Part shown: positions 49,301 through 56,750 of the stretch, piece after piece
Layout of the letters: every line of letters starts with the position of its first letter
How positions within the stretch are numbered: the stretch's first letter is position 1
Assembly (NCBI RefSeq): GCF_014697425.1
Contig: NZ_JACJRU010000001.1
Coordinates: 588,678-652,677 of the forward strand
Origin: Nostoc sp. FACHB-110
GTDB taxonomy: Bacteria > Cyanobacteriota > Cyanobacteriia > Cyanobacteriales > Nostocaceae
Direction of reading: 5' to 3'
DNA: 64,000 nt
Position numbers and translations under genes: made by a program
The notes under the pieces: generated by a model
Told to the model about the DNA's origin: nothing
Database searches by the model: none
Seen by the model: the letters and a program-made list of their open reading frames with translations, nothing else

Positions 49301-50420
49301 CTGAGACAGTAAAGCAACTTCCCTCACCTTCAACACTACTGGCAGTTACTGAACCGCCATGTAAGTGAACTAACTCTTGCACCAAAGATGCTAAAGCTTC
49401 GGCACGTTGGCGTTCTTGTTCATAAGCATAGGCGTTAGCGATCGCTGTTGCTACATGATTGGCAACTAAATCAAAAAAGCCACGATAATCATCATCAAAT
49501 TGCCGTCGGGGACTCACACCCAAAATTAATAGCCCAGATAATTGTTGTTTCTGTCCTGATTGCGTAATTGGTAAAACTATCGCCGCACGGGGTGATTCTT
49601 CCCACACTCCCCCAGACAATTCACCAAAGCGAGTCTTTAAATCATCAATGTATGCGGCTTCACCTGTATTTTTTACCTGTGCTAGTTGCCAGTTATCAGC
49701 AGTCTGGGTCAAATTTACATATTGAGGACTGGCTAAAGTTCCGGCTGCAATACCAATAGTTTCCACTAGGCGCGCTTGTCTGCCATCATTTTCCACCAGA
49801 TACAACAACGCTAAGGGAATGTCATAGGGATTATTGGCTAAGGTTGCCCAAGCAATTTGACAAGCTTTCTCTACAGACTTGGCTGCTAGGGTGTTGGCTG
49901 CCAATTCGCGCAATGTCCTCAGTTGGCGCTCGCCAATCACGCGCTTTGTCGTTTCGGTGACGGCGGTAAATACTCCACCCACCTGACCATTTTCTAAAAA
50001 GATGGGACTGTAAGAATAAGTAAAGTATTCTTCTTGAAGATAGCCATAGCGCATTGCCGGCAGTAAAAGATCGTTAAACCAAGTTGCCTGTCCTGTCTCT
50101 AGGACATTATTCAGTTGTTCGCCAATAATATTCCAAACTTCTGGCCAAACTTCCCAACCAGATTTTCCTAAGGCGTTTGGGTGTTTTGTGCCTAAAATAG
50201 CTCGCCAAGCATCGTTGTAAATCAGGACTAATTCTTTTCCCCACCAAATCACCATCGGAAAACGAGAGTTGAGGCAAATACTCACTGCTGTCCGCAAGCT
50301 AGATGACCAAGTAGAAATTTTGCCTAAAGGTGTTTGTGACCAATTATGCGATCGCACCAGTACCGCCATCTCTCCATCGCCAGCAAAAAGATGATTACTA
50401 CATTCATTCATCTGGATCAA
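46386..50420 (-). CDS. Hybrid sensor histidine kinase with internal receiver and internal deletion scar
   Basis: A 1344-residue soluble kinase. Domains in order: PAS-like sensor (about 30-160), GAF (175-335), a remnant of a kinase C-terminus (345-380, VQELVHLHGGSVTASSVEGE, then GSCFTVSVP), receiver with Asp473 (424-540), three PAS domains (575-680, 690-822, 830-950), HisKA with His984 (FLAVLSHELRSPLNP), HATPase (about 1085-1200, GLGLGLAIVRHLVELHGG), and a second receiver with Asp1270 (1220-1340). The fragment at 345-380 has only the last strands of a HATPase; homologous two-kinase proteins carry a full HisKA-HATPase there. It appears removed in frame between ALAS and LVQE. No membrane segments, so a cytoplasmic sensor with an unknown signal. 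Confidence 0.9.
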   Translation of the reverse strand: MIQMNECSNHLFAGDGEMAVLVRSHNWSQTPLGKISTWSSSLRTAVSICLNSRFPMVIWWGKELVLIYNDAWRAILGTKHPNALGKSGWEVWPEVWNIIGEQLNNVLETGQATWFNDLLLPAMRYGYLQEEYFTYSYSPIFLENGQVGGVFTAVTETTKRVIGERQLRTLRELAANTLAAKSVEKACQIAWATLANNPYDIPLALLYLVENDGRQARLVETIGIAAGTLASPQYVNLTQTADNWQLAQVKNTGEAAYIDDLKTRFGELSGGVWEESPRAAIVLPITQSGQKQQLSGLLILGVSPRRQFDDDYRGFFDLVANHVATAIANAYAYEQERQRAEALASLVQELVHLHGGSVTASSVEGEGSCFTVSVPSDWHHLPQERISHTPVISQTVSVNSYIEKSWRCLPEEGNREQNPTPSCGHILLADDNADMRNYVQRLLQEKYAVEAVADGLAALERIRQNPPDLLLTDVMMPGMDGLELLRSLRADPQTREIPIILLSARSGEESRIEGLAGGADDYLIKPFSARELLARVEATLKMTKLRRDAAKREQELQIVSEAAQRQAQTATANLEKLLATIQDQFFILDREWHFVYVSDRFVEMVNTPRECLLGKIIWDVFPDTVGGEFDIQAHRALAEQIFVEFEYFYPPWQRWFENRIYPSQEGLSILVTDITKRKLAETAIHKSEAIARARAEELETLMQITPVALWIAHDPNCHYITANKTAYELMEAEPGELATATPEDGSYSLKFKQLRNGKEIAPYDLPMQKSARTGQPVTDELQFVFEDGTVKFIYGSSVPLRNEDGEIRGVVAAFVDITERKHTEEALKESELNFRTLADTMPQLFWTTRGDGYHEYFNRRWYEYTGMTLHDTQGWGWSNLLHPDDRQRCLTVWNESLRTGKDYNIEYRFRRASDGQYRWFLGQAFPLRDQNGQIIRWFGSCTDIHDQRCALEERDLALERERAAREEAEVANRIKDEFLAVLSHELRSPLNPILGWTKLLLTRKFDEQATKNALRTIERNAKLQTQLIEDLLDVSRILRGKMVLNVCPVDLTTVITAAIETVRLAAEAKKIQIQTVITSQLGLVNGDSARLQQVLWNLLSNAVKFTPDGGQITIQLRQFATKAEIQVQDTGKGINPEFLPYVFEYFRQQDGSTTRKFGGLGLGLAIVRHLVELHGGTVKATSLGEDKGATFTVTLPLIATVPKVEEVITPVVIAGDLSNLKILVVDDDEDIRELLLTILEQYGATAKIVASAQEVLANLDKFQPDVLISDIGMPDIDGYMLIRQIKSQKPETFRKLRTIALTAYAGELDQRQALAAGFQRHITKPVDPEELVVAIATLVKSAEC

Positions 50421-50952
50421 TCTCTCATCTTCTGAGTCTGGACGGCACTAATCAACTAACTGTGCCTTTGCAGTTCCTACTAGTTAGCAAAGTGAATTTT
50501 CTCAAAAAAACTTATATTTGCTTTTGTGGGCGCAGGATAACTGTTGTATACATTTTACTGAGGATTTATCCTAGCACACTGGGGATTTAATAATTAATAA
50601 AAAATTAAGAAACTGGCACTTTTATTTAATTTATCAATTGCCCAAAGCTCAGACTCGGCACTAATTCAATAGTTAAGGATATTGTTGCTGTATATTTTGT
50701 GATTTTTCGCAAAATTTTCCACACACATATATATAAGTCTTCAAATAAAATTCTCTCTAATTCTTTCTGGCGACAGTGGACAATTGGCAATAAAACAATT
50801 TTATATTTAAAGATTTGGGTTGAGTATGAACCAAAATCTCTCATTAGTAAAGTCAAAAGTTTTATAAAGAAAATCAGATTTTATGCTGTATTAACGACAA
50901 CATAATTAATAGATTTCAGCAAATTTTTCTCCACAAGTTCCAGGAGGGACAA
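50421..50952. other. AT-rich intergenic region
   Basis: No gene is seen. Open frames at 50699-50905 and 50626-50856 are AT-rich and resemble no family. AGGAGG at 50942-50947 is the ribosome binding site of the next gene. Confidence 0.5.
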
Positions 50953-52422
50953 ATGGTGACAACGACGCAACCAAGGCAACAGGTGAAAGTCGGCCCAACC
51001 AAACTGCTGATTAATAATGAATGGGTAGATAGTATCAGCAGTAAGAAGTTTGCAACGATCAATCCCGCCACGGGTGAAACTATCTGTGAGGTAGCCGAAG
51101 CCGATGCGCCAGATGTAGATAAAGCAGTGCAAGCAGCGCGTCAAGCCTTCACCGGCGGAGAATGGCGCAATTTTTCAGCCACTCGTCGCGGCGAGTTGCT
51201 TTATAAGTTAGCAGATTTAATAGAACAAAATATTGATGAATTGGCGCGGTTAGAAACCTTAGATAATGGTAAACCACTCAACCATTCATTGGGAGATTTG
51301 GGTTTAGTGATTGCTTGTTATCGCTACTATGCGGGTTGGGCAGATAAAGTACAAGGTAAAACGATTCCCATTCAGGGGTCTTATTTTTGTTACACGCGCC
51401 ATGAACCTGTGGGTGTAGTTGGGCAAATTATCCCTTGGAACTTTCCCTTATTGATGCAGGCGTGGAAGTTAGCACCAGCTTTGGCGACAGGTAACACTGT
51501 AGTGATGAAAACTGCTGAACAAACACCATTGTCAGCTTTGCGGGTAGGAGAGTTAATTATTAAGGCTGGTTTTCCACCGGGGGTAGTGAATCTATTATCA
51601 GGATACGGGCCAACTGCTGGATCTGCGATCGCCCATCATAGAGATATTGATAAGGTTGCTTTCACAGGTTCTACCGAAGTGGGACATTTAATTATGGAAG
51701 CAGCCGCCAAAAGTAACCTCAAGCGCGTCACTTTGGAATTAGGTGGTAAAAGTCCTAACATCGTGTTTGCTGACGCAGACATGGATGCCGCGATCGCCGG
51801 CTCTCATGATGCTTTATTCTTTAACCAAGGTCAATGTTGCTGTGCTGGTTCGCGGTTGTTTGTCGAAGAAAAATGCTACGACGAATTTGTGGCTAGAAGT
51901 GTCGAAAAAGCCAGACAGCGAATTGTGGGCGATCCTTTTGATGCCGAAACTCAACAAGGGCCGCAAGTAGACCAAGAGCAATTTAACAGAGTCATGGGTT
52001 ACATTGAATCGGGAATGCGCGAAGGGGCGCAGCTGCTTTGTGGTGGACAACAAGTAGGTGATAAAGGTTACTTCATCGCCCCCACTGTCTTTGCAGATGT
52101 CCGTGACGAAATGAAAATAGCTCAAGAAGAAATCTTTGGCCCGGTGATGAGCATCATCAAATTCAAAGATATTAACGAAGTCATCGAACGGGCTAATAAC
52201 ACCATGTACGGTCTCGCCGCCGCCGTCTGGACTCAGGATATTACCAAAGCCCATGCGATCGCGAATAACTTACGGGCTGGTACAGTCTGGGTAAATTGCT
52301 ACGATGTATTTGACGCTGCTGCCCCCTTTGGTGGATTTAAGCAATCTGGCATTGGGCGCGAACTAGGTGAATATGGCTTGCAGCAATATACCGAAGTTAA
52401 GACTGTTACCATCAAATTGTAA
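50953..52422 (+). CDS. NAD(P)+-dependent aldehyde dehydrogenase (ALDH1/2-like)
   Basis: A 489-residue aldehyde dehydrogenase. The Rossmann region shows [20 protein letters not shown] and [13 protein letters not shown], the general base is Glu262 (LELGGKSPN) and the catalytic Cys is C296 in [12 protein letters not shown]. The closest type is the eukaryotic ALDH1/ALDH2 and retinal-dehydrogenase class ([12 protein letters not shown], the GQCCCAG loop and the C-terminal [20 protein letters not shown]). A strong AGGAGG site precedes ATG 50953. Likely substrates are aliphatic aldehydes or apocarotenals; not fixed by sequence. Confidence 0.93.
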   Translation: MVTTTQPRQQVKVGPTKLLINNEWVDSISSKKFATINPATGETICEVAEADAPDVDKAVQAARQAFTGGEWRNFSATRRGELLYKLADLIEQNIDELARLETLDNGKPLNHSLGDLGLVIACYRYYAGWADKVQGKTIPIQGSYFCYTRHEPVGVVGQIIPWNFPLLMQAWKLAPALATGNTVVMKTAEQTPLSALRVGELIIKAGFPPGVVNLLSGYGPTAGSAIAHHRDIDKVAFTGSTEVGHLIMEAAAKSNLKRVTLELGGKSPNIVFADADMDAAIAGSHDALFFNQGQCCCAGSRLFVEEKCYDEFVARSVEKARQRIVGDPFDAETQQGPQVDQEQFNRVMGYIESGMREGAQLLCGGQQVGDKGYFIAPTVFADVRDEMKIAQEEIFGPVMSIIKFKDINEVIERANNTMYGLAAAVWTQDITKAHAIANNLRAGTVWVNCYDVFDAAAPFGGFKQSGIGRELGEYGLQQYTEVKTVTIKL

Positions 52423-52446
52423 ACTGGGATGTATCAATCAATTTTG

Positions 52447-52487
52447 GATTTTAGATTGTCGATTGATAAATTACCCAATCTAAAATC
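52447..52487. terminator. Inverted repeat between convergent genes
   Basis: GATTTTAGATTG and CAATCTAAAATC form a 12-bp perfect stem with a 17-nt loop between the aldehyde dehydrogenase and mazG stops. Built from the ATTTTAGA-type sequence frequent in these genomes; may end transcripts from both sides. Confidence 0.55.
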
Positions 52488-53332
52488 TAAAGTTCTTGAT
52501 TAGGCTCTTGGGCAAGTTGGGCTTTTGCCTGTTGCCAGAGTGCCTCCAACTCATCCAAACTGTAATCAGAAAGGGGGCGGTCAACCACTGCCTCCATTTT
52601 TTGTAACCGTTGCACAAACCGCTGATTTGTGCCTTGCAAAGCCGCACTTGGATCTAAATGATACCAACGGGCAATTTGAAGAATGGCAAATAAGAGATCG
52701 CCTAATTCTGCTTCTTGGCGGTCTGGTGTTTCCTCGGCTAAGGCTGTTTGCAACTCTGCTAACTCTTCGTGAAACTTAGCCCACACCCCATCAATACTTT
52801 CCCATTCAAAACCAACCGCCGCCGCTTTGTGAGAAATTTTCATCGCCGCCATCAAAGGGGGAAGAGTCCGTCCGTAGCGGCTGAGTTTAGCACTCAGTTG
52901 TTGATTTTCTGGGGATGGTTCACCTTTTTCTGCGGCTTTGATTTGTTCCCAATTTTGCCGTACTTCATCAACATTCTGCACCGACACATCACCAAACACA
53001 TGGGGATGACGGCGAATCAATTTTTGGGAAATCCCTTGAGCCACTTCTTTGAGGCTAAATTGACTGTATTCACTGGCAATTTGGGATTGTAGTACTACTT
53101 GTAAGAGTAAGTCACCGAGTTCTTCCGCGATCGCATTTTGATCGCCACTTTTAATTGCGTCTACCACTTCATAAGCTTCTTCGATTATATATGGAATCAG
53201 GGTTTGAGGAGTTTGTACCAAATCCCAAGGACAACCACCATCAGGCGATCTTAACTTTGCCACCACATCAATCAATTCTTGCAAAGCCGCCAGTGTTTCG
53301 GCATTTTGGAGATTTTGATTTGATTCCATCAT
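52487..53332 (-). CDS. mazG: Nucleoside triphosphate pyrophosphohydrolase MazG
   Basis: A 281-residue all-alpha NTP pyrophosphatase with two MazG halves. Metal-binding motifs are EEAYEVVDAI and EELGDLLLQVV in the first half; the second half repeats EELAELQTA and AELGDLLFAILQIARW. The opening CPWDLVQTPQTLIPYIIEEA is characteristic. MazG removes abnormal nucleotides and lowers (p)ppGpp-linked stress signals. Start ATG 53332 (or the next ATG, three bases on). Confidence 0.95.
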   Translation of the reverse strand: MMESNQNLQNAETLAALQELIDVVAKLRSPDGGCPWDLVQTPQTLIPYIIEEAYEVVDAIKSGDQNAIAEELGDLLLQVVLQSQIASEYSQFSLKEVAQGISQKLIRRHPHVFGDVSVQNVDEVRQNWEQIKAAEKGEPSPENQQLSAKLSRYGRTLPPLMAAMKISHKAAAVGFEWESIDGVWAKFHEELAELQTALAEETPDRQEAELGDLLFAILQIARWYHLDPSAALQGTNQRFVQRLQKMEAVVDRPLSDYSLDELEALWQQAKAQLAQEPNQEL

Positions 53333-53766
53333 CAGCTCTCACCCATTTAACATCGCTTAGTTCGCAATTTTTACTTTACGATCTATTGCGGTTGAGTTGG
53401 TCTGAGAACTTTAACAGTTCTATTTTGCTGCCGAGTCAATAATCTAGCTAAATTTTCAGTTTTCTATTGGTTCACAAATAGTAGCGATCGCAATTACATC
53501 TGACTTACGCTTAGGTAATTTTTGCTACTGCATAATCATATTTATAAGTATCTAAGCATTATGGCATATTTAAGCCAGTTATGACGCTATGTCAAAATTA
53601 AATATTTTATGTAAACATCATTAAAATTTAGTTTATATAAAGAAATCATGAACTTTGATAGTTAGTTACTAGAGCATCAGAGTTTTAACTTAAATTAACC
53701 TAAAATCTTGAACCCAAACTAAGCTCTACAAGTTATATCTCAGCTACTCTACCGCTCAAATCTGCA
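53333..53766. other. AT-rich intergenic region upstream of the flippase gene
   Basis: No gene is seen. A GCGATCGC site lies near 53484. The start codon at 53767 has no clear Shine-Dalgarno. The region must contain the promoters of the divergent mazG and flippase genes, but none is strong enough to call. Confidence 0.5.
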
Positions 53767-55218
53767 ATGCAAACCACTAAAGAATCATCGAATTTGCGCC
53801 AAAAAGCTATTAAAGGAGTATTTTGGTCGGCTTTAGACAGTTGGGGAAGACAAGTTATCTCAATCGGTGTTTTCTTAGTATTGGCACGCTTGCTAGGGCC
53901 GCAAACTTTCGGGTTAGTTGCTCTTTCCACGATATTTTTAAATTTTTTGCAAATCTTTCTTGACCAAGGTCTTTCTCAAGCAATTGTGCAACGCCAAGAC
54001 CTAGAAAAAGAACATTTAGATACTGCTTTTTGGACTAACTTAGGAGTTAGCACCCTAGCAGCAATATTAAGTATTGCTTGTGCTGGATTAATTGCTGATT
54101 TATTCAAAGAACCACAGATTACGCAAATAATTCGCTGTTTATCTTTAGGTTTTATAATTAGTGGTTTTAGTAGCGTTCAAGAAGCAATTTTTCAACGAAA
54201 ACTCGCCTTTAAATCCTTAGCTCTACGCTCATTACTAGCAGGAATTATTGGTGGGGTAGTAGGTGTAGTTTTGGCCTTGATGGGATTTGGCGTTTGGAGT
54301 CTTGTTGGTCAGCAGTTAACTAATAGTTTGGCTCAAGTTTTAGTACTTTGGTGGGTAAGTGACTGGCGACCAGGATTTAGATTTTCGCCAAAACACTTCC
54401 AAGAATTATTTTCTTTTGGCGTAAATGTCATGGGTATGAACTTATTTAACTTCTTAAATCGTCGTTCTGACGACCTTTTAATTGGTTATTTTTTAGGTTC
54501 TACCGCATTGGGATATTATAGCGTTGCTTATCGGTTGCTGCTCAATCTCACACAATTACTAACTATTGTGATTGTCAAGGTTTCTTTACCTACTTTTTCG
54601 CGCTTACAAGCAGAACCGGAAAGATTACGTAACGCACTTTATAAAGGCATTCAATTTACTAGTTTAATTACGTTTCCGGGGTTTTTAGCAACTGTAGTAT
54701 TAGCACCAGAAATAGTAGTTGTGATTTTTGGAGAAAAGTGGATACCAAGTATTCCCGTCATGCAAGTTTTAAACATGATAGGAGTTCTTTATGCCTATTT
54801 TTATTTCAATACTCCTGTGATGATGGCTGTGGGTAAACCGTATTGGAAATTAGCTCTAGATATTTTACAAGCTATTACTAATGTTATTGTCTTTGCCTTA
54901 TCAGTAAAATGGGGAATTGTCGCTGTTGCAGCAGCTTATGTGATTAGAAGTTATGTAATGGCCCCCATTGATATTTGGGTCGTTCGGAAGTTAATTCACA
55001 TTAATATAGGCACATATCTACGCCAAGGTTGTATTCCTCTAGCAGGCACAATATTTATGCTGATTGCTATTATTATTGTGAAAACTTTTTGTGCTACATT
55101 AATGAGTCCTTTGGCATTACTAAGTGTTTGTATAGTTGTAGGTACTATAGTATACGTTTTGTCAATTTACTTAATTGCACCCAAATTATTTTGGCAAGTA
55201 GTCAATATTGCCCGTTAA
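53767..55218 (+). CDS. Lipopolysaccharide/polysaccharide flippase (WzxC-like, MOP superfamily)
   Basis: A 483-residue membrane protein with about fourteen helices. The N-terminus KAIKGVFWSALDSWGRQVISIGVF, then LARLLGPQTFGLVAL, FLDQGLSQAIVQR and AVAYVIRSYVMAP-type end are typical of the WzxC/MviN-related oligosaccharide exporters (polysacc_synt_3). It would flip lipid-linked sugar units across the inner membrane for exopolysaccharide or sheath synthesis. A glycosyltransferase follows on the same strand after 164 nt. Confidence 0.9.
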   Translation: MQTTKESSNLRQKAIKGVFWSALDSWGRQVISIGVFLVLARLLGPQTFGLVALSTIFLNFLQIFLDQGLSQAIVQRQDLEKEHLDTAFWTNLGVSTLAAILSIACAGLIADLFKEPQITQIIRCLSLGFIISGFSSVQEAIFQRKLAFKSLALRSLLAGIIGGVVGVVLALMGFGVWSLVGQQLTNSLAQVLVLWWVSDWRPGFRFSPKHFQELFSFGVNVMGMNLFNFLNRRSDDLLIGYFLGSTALGYYSVAYRLLLNLTQLLTIVIVKVSLPTFSRLQAEPERLRNALYKGIQFTSLITFPGFLATVVLAPEIVVVIFGEKWIPSIPVMQVLNMIGVLYAYFYFNTPVMMAVGKPYWKLALDILQAITNVIVFALSVKWGIVAVAAAYVIRSYVMAPIDIWVVRKLIHINIGTYLRQGCIPLAGTIFMLIAIIIVKTFCATLMSPLALLSVCIVVGTIVYVLSIYLIAPKLFWQVVNIAR

Positions 55219-55382
55219 AACCGTAAACATATTGACGTTATAAATCATCTTTTAGAGAGATGAACCACATTGTGCTGAATAGTTAGCATAGCTTTGGCAA
55301 ATTTTAGCCAAACTCATTTTATTTTTAACAAGTAAAATAAGTTTGCCATTTCACAAACAACATTACTAAATCCATAAATAAC

Positions 55383-56516
55383 ATGAGACAAATTAATCCT
55401 CCAACAATCAACTGGGAAACGAGGAAAATTAAATCGGCTTTTTTGCCTAAATTTGTCTACGATAACCCATACATCACACAGTTAATTGATAATTTAGAGA
55501 CAGTAGGTATTGAACTCAATCTCCCTAGTGATTCATCTTCGCAAAGTTTCTTTATCCCACTATTATTTTCTCAAGAAAAGGTGGATTTTATCCATTTACA
55601 CTGGTTGCATCCATTCTTCCAAAAGAACAATTCCTTGATTAATACCATCAAATTAGTGATTATTGTTCTTCAGCTAGTTCTTCTAAAATTGAGTAACATC
55701 AAAATTGTTTGGACGGTACACAACCTCAAGAATCATGAAAAGGCTAATTTAATTTTTGAGCGTACCCTTAGCATTGTAGTTGCAGAATTAGCTGACGCTA
55801 TTATTACCCATTGTGAAATTGCCAAAGCAGAAGCTGTCAAACATTTCTTAATCCGCAATCAAGCTAAGGTTTTTGTTGTACCAAACGGTAATTATATTGG
55901 TTTTTATGAAAACACAATTGATAAGTCAACTGCCAGAGAACGCTTAGGGTTAAAACCTACGAGCGTTGTTTTTACATTTCTTGGTGAAATTCGTCTTTAC
56001 AAAGGTATATTTGAACTGATAGATACATTTCACCAATTACCAGAAGAAAACATTGAACTAGTTATTGCTGGCAGAGTGCATAATAACAGTCAAGAAATGA
56101 CAGATAGATTGAGAGAAATAATAGGTGATGATCACCGCATAAAATTTTCTCCAGGCTTTGTTCCTAATGATGAAATTCAACTTTATATGAATGCTTGTGA
56201 TACAGTGATCGTTCCCTACCGGGATATTTTAACATCAAGTTCAGTACTTTTAGCAATGTCGTTTGCTAGAGCTTGTATAGCACCACGTCGAGGTTGTATT
56301 GGAGAAATCATTGACGATGTTGGATTACCGTTGTTATATGAAATAAATGATAATAATGGCTTAATCAATACTATGCGATATGCTATCGAAAAGCGGCACG
56401 AGTTATTGTTAATGGGGCAACATAACTTTCAGTTAGCTGAACATTATGGTTGGCAGAAGATTGCAGCAATGACAGCTAATGTTTACCGTTCTTGTCAGAG
56501 TAATGTTAATAAATAA
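55383..56516 (+). CDS. GT4-type glycosyltransferase
   Basis: A 377-residue glycosyltransferase with two Rossmann halves. The C-terminal half has the GT4 motifs FLGEIRLYKGIFELIDTF, VIAGRVHNN and the nucleotide-site region DTVIVPYRDILTSSSVLLAMSFARACIAP. The N-terminal half shows FIHLHWLHPF and KIVWTVHNLKNHEK, the acceptor-binding start. Sequence resembles exopolysaccharide transferases that act on lipid-linked glycans. It probably acts with the flippase upstream. Sugar and acceptor cannot be deduced. Confidence 0.88.
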   Translation: MRQINPPTINWETRKIKSAFLPKFVYDNPYITQLIDNLETVGIELNLPSDSSSQSFFIPLLFSQEKVDFIHLHWLHPFFQKNNSLINTIKLVIIVLQLVLLKLSNIKIVWTVHNLKNHEKANLIFERTLSIVVAELADAIITHCEIAKAEAVKHFLIRNQAKVFVVPNGNYIGFYENTIDKSTARERLGLKPTSVVFTFLGEIRLYKGIFELIDTFHQLPEENIELVIAGRVHNNSQEMTDRLREIIGDDHRIKFSPGFVPNDEIQLYMNACDTVIVPYRDILTSSSVLLAMSFARACIAPRRGCIGEIIDDVGLPLLYEINDNNGLINTMRYAIEKRHELLLMGQHNFQLAEHYGWQKIAAMTANVYRSCQSNVNK

Positions 56517-56585
56517 AAATCCTATCAAAAACAGAAGCAACACAGTAATTCATGCAATAACAAAATCACAAGCACTCTGAATATT

Positions 56586-56690
56586 CAGGACTTACGCACC
56601 AAAATTGTTTTTGGAGATTGGGTGTAGGGGTGAAAGGGTATGGGGTGGAAATATTCTAGATACATACACCCCTATACCCCCACACCCTGA
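56586..56690 (+). repeat. Dispersed AGGACTTACGCA element, copy B, with an inverted repeat
   Basis: Begins CAGGACTTACGCACCAAA, includes TTTGGAGATTGGGTGTAGG and ends CACACCCTGA. The right half is an imperfect inverted repeat (GGGTATGGGGTG against CACCCCTATACCC, with outer GGGTGT / ACACCC), so a transcript would form a long hairpin. Lies between the glycosyltransferase and the GH116 gene. Confidence 0.65.
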
Positions 56691-56750
56691 ATTTTTCGTC
56701 TTACAGCCTAAGTACTAATATTAGTAGAGTGCTTGTCATTGTCTACAACA

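Noticed and set aside
51814..52254. 146-codon antisense frame in the aldehyde dehydrogenase gene
   Set aside because: Shadow of a well-supported coding region; no ribosome binding site and no family.
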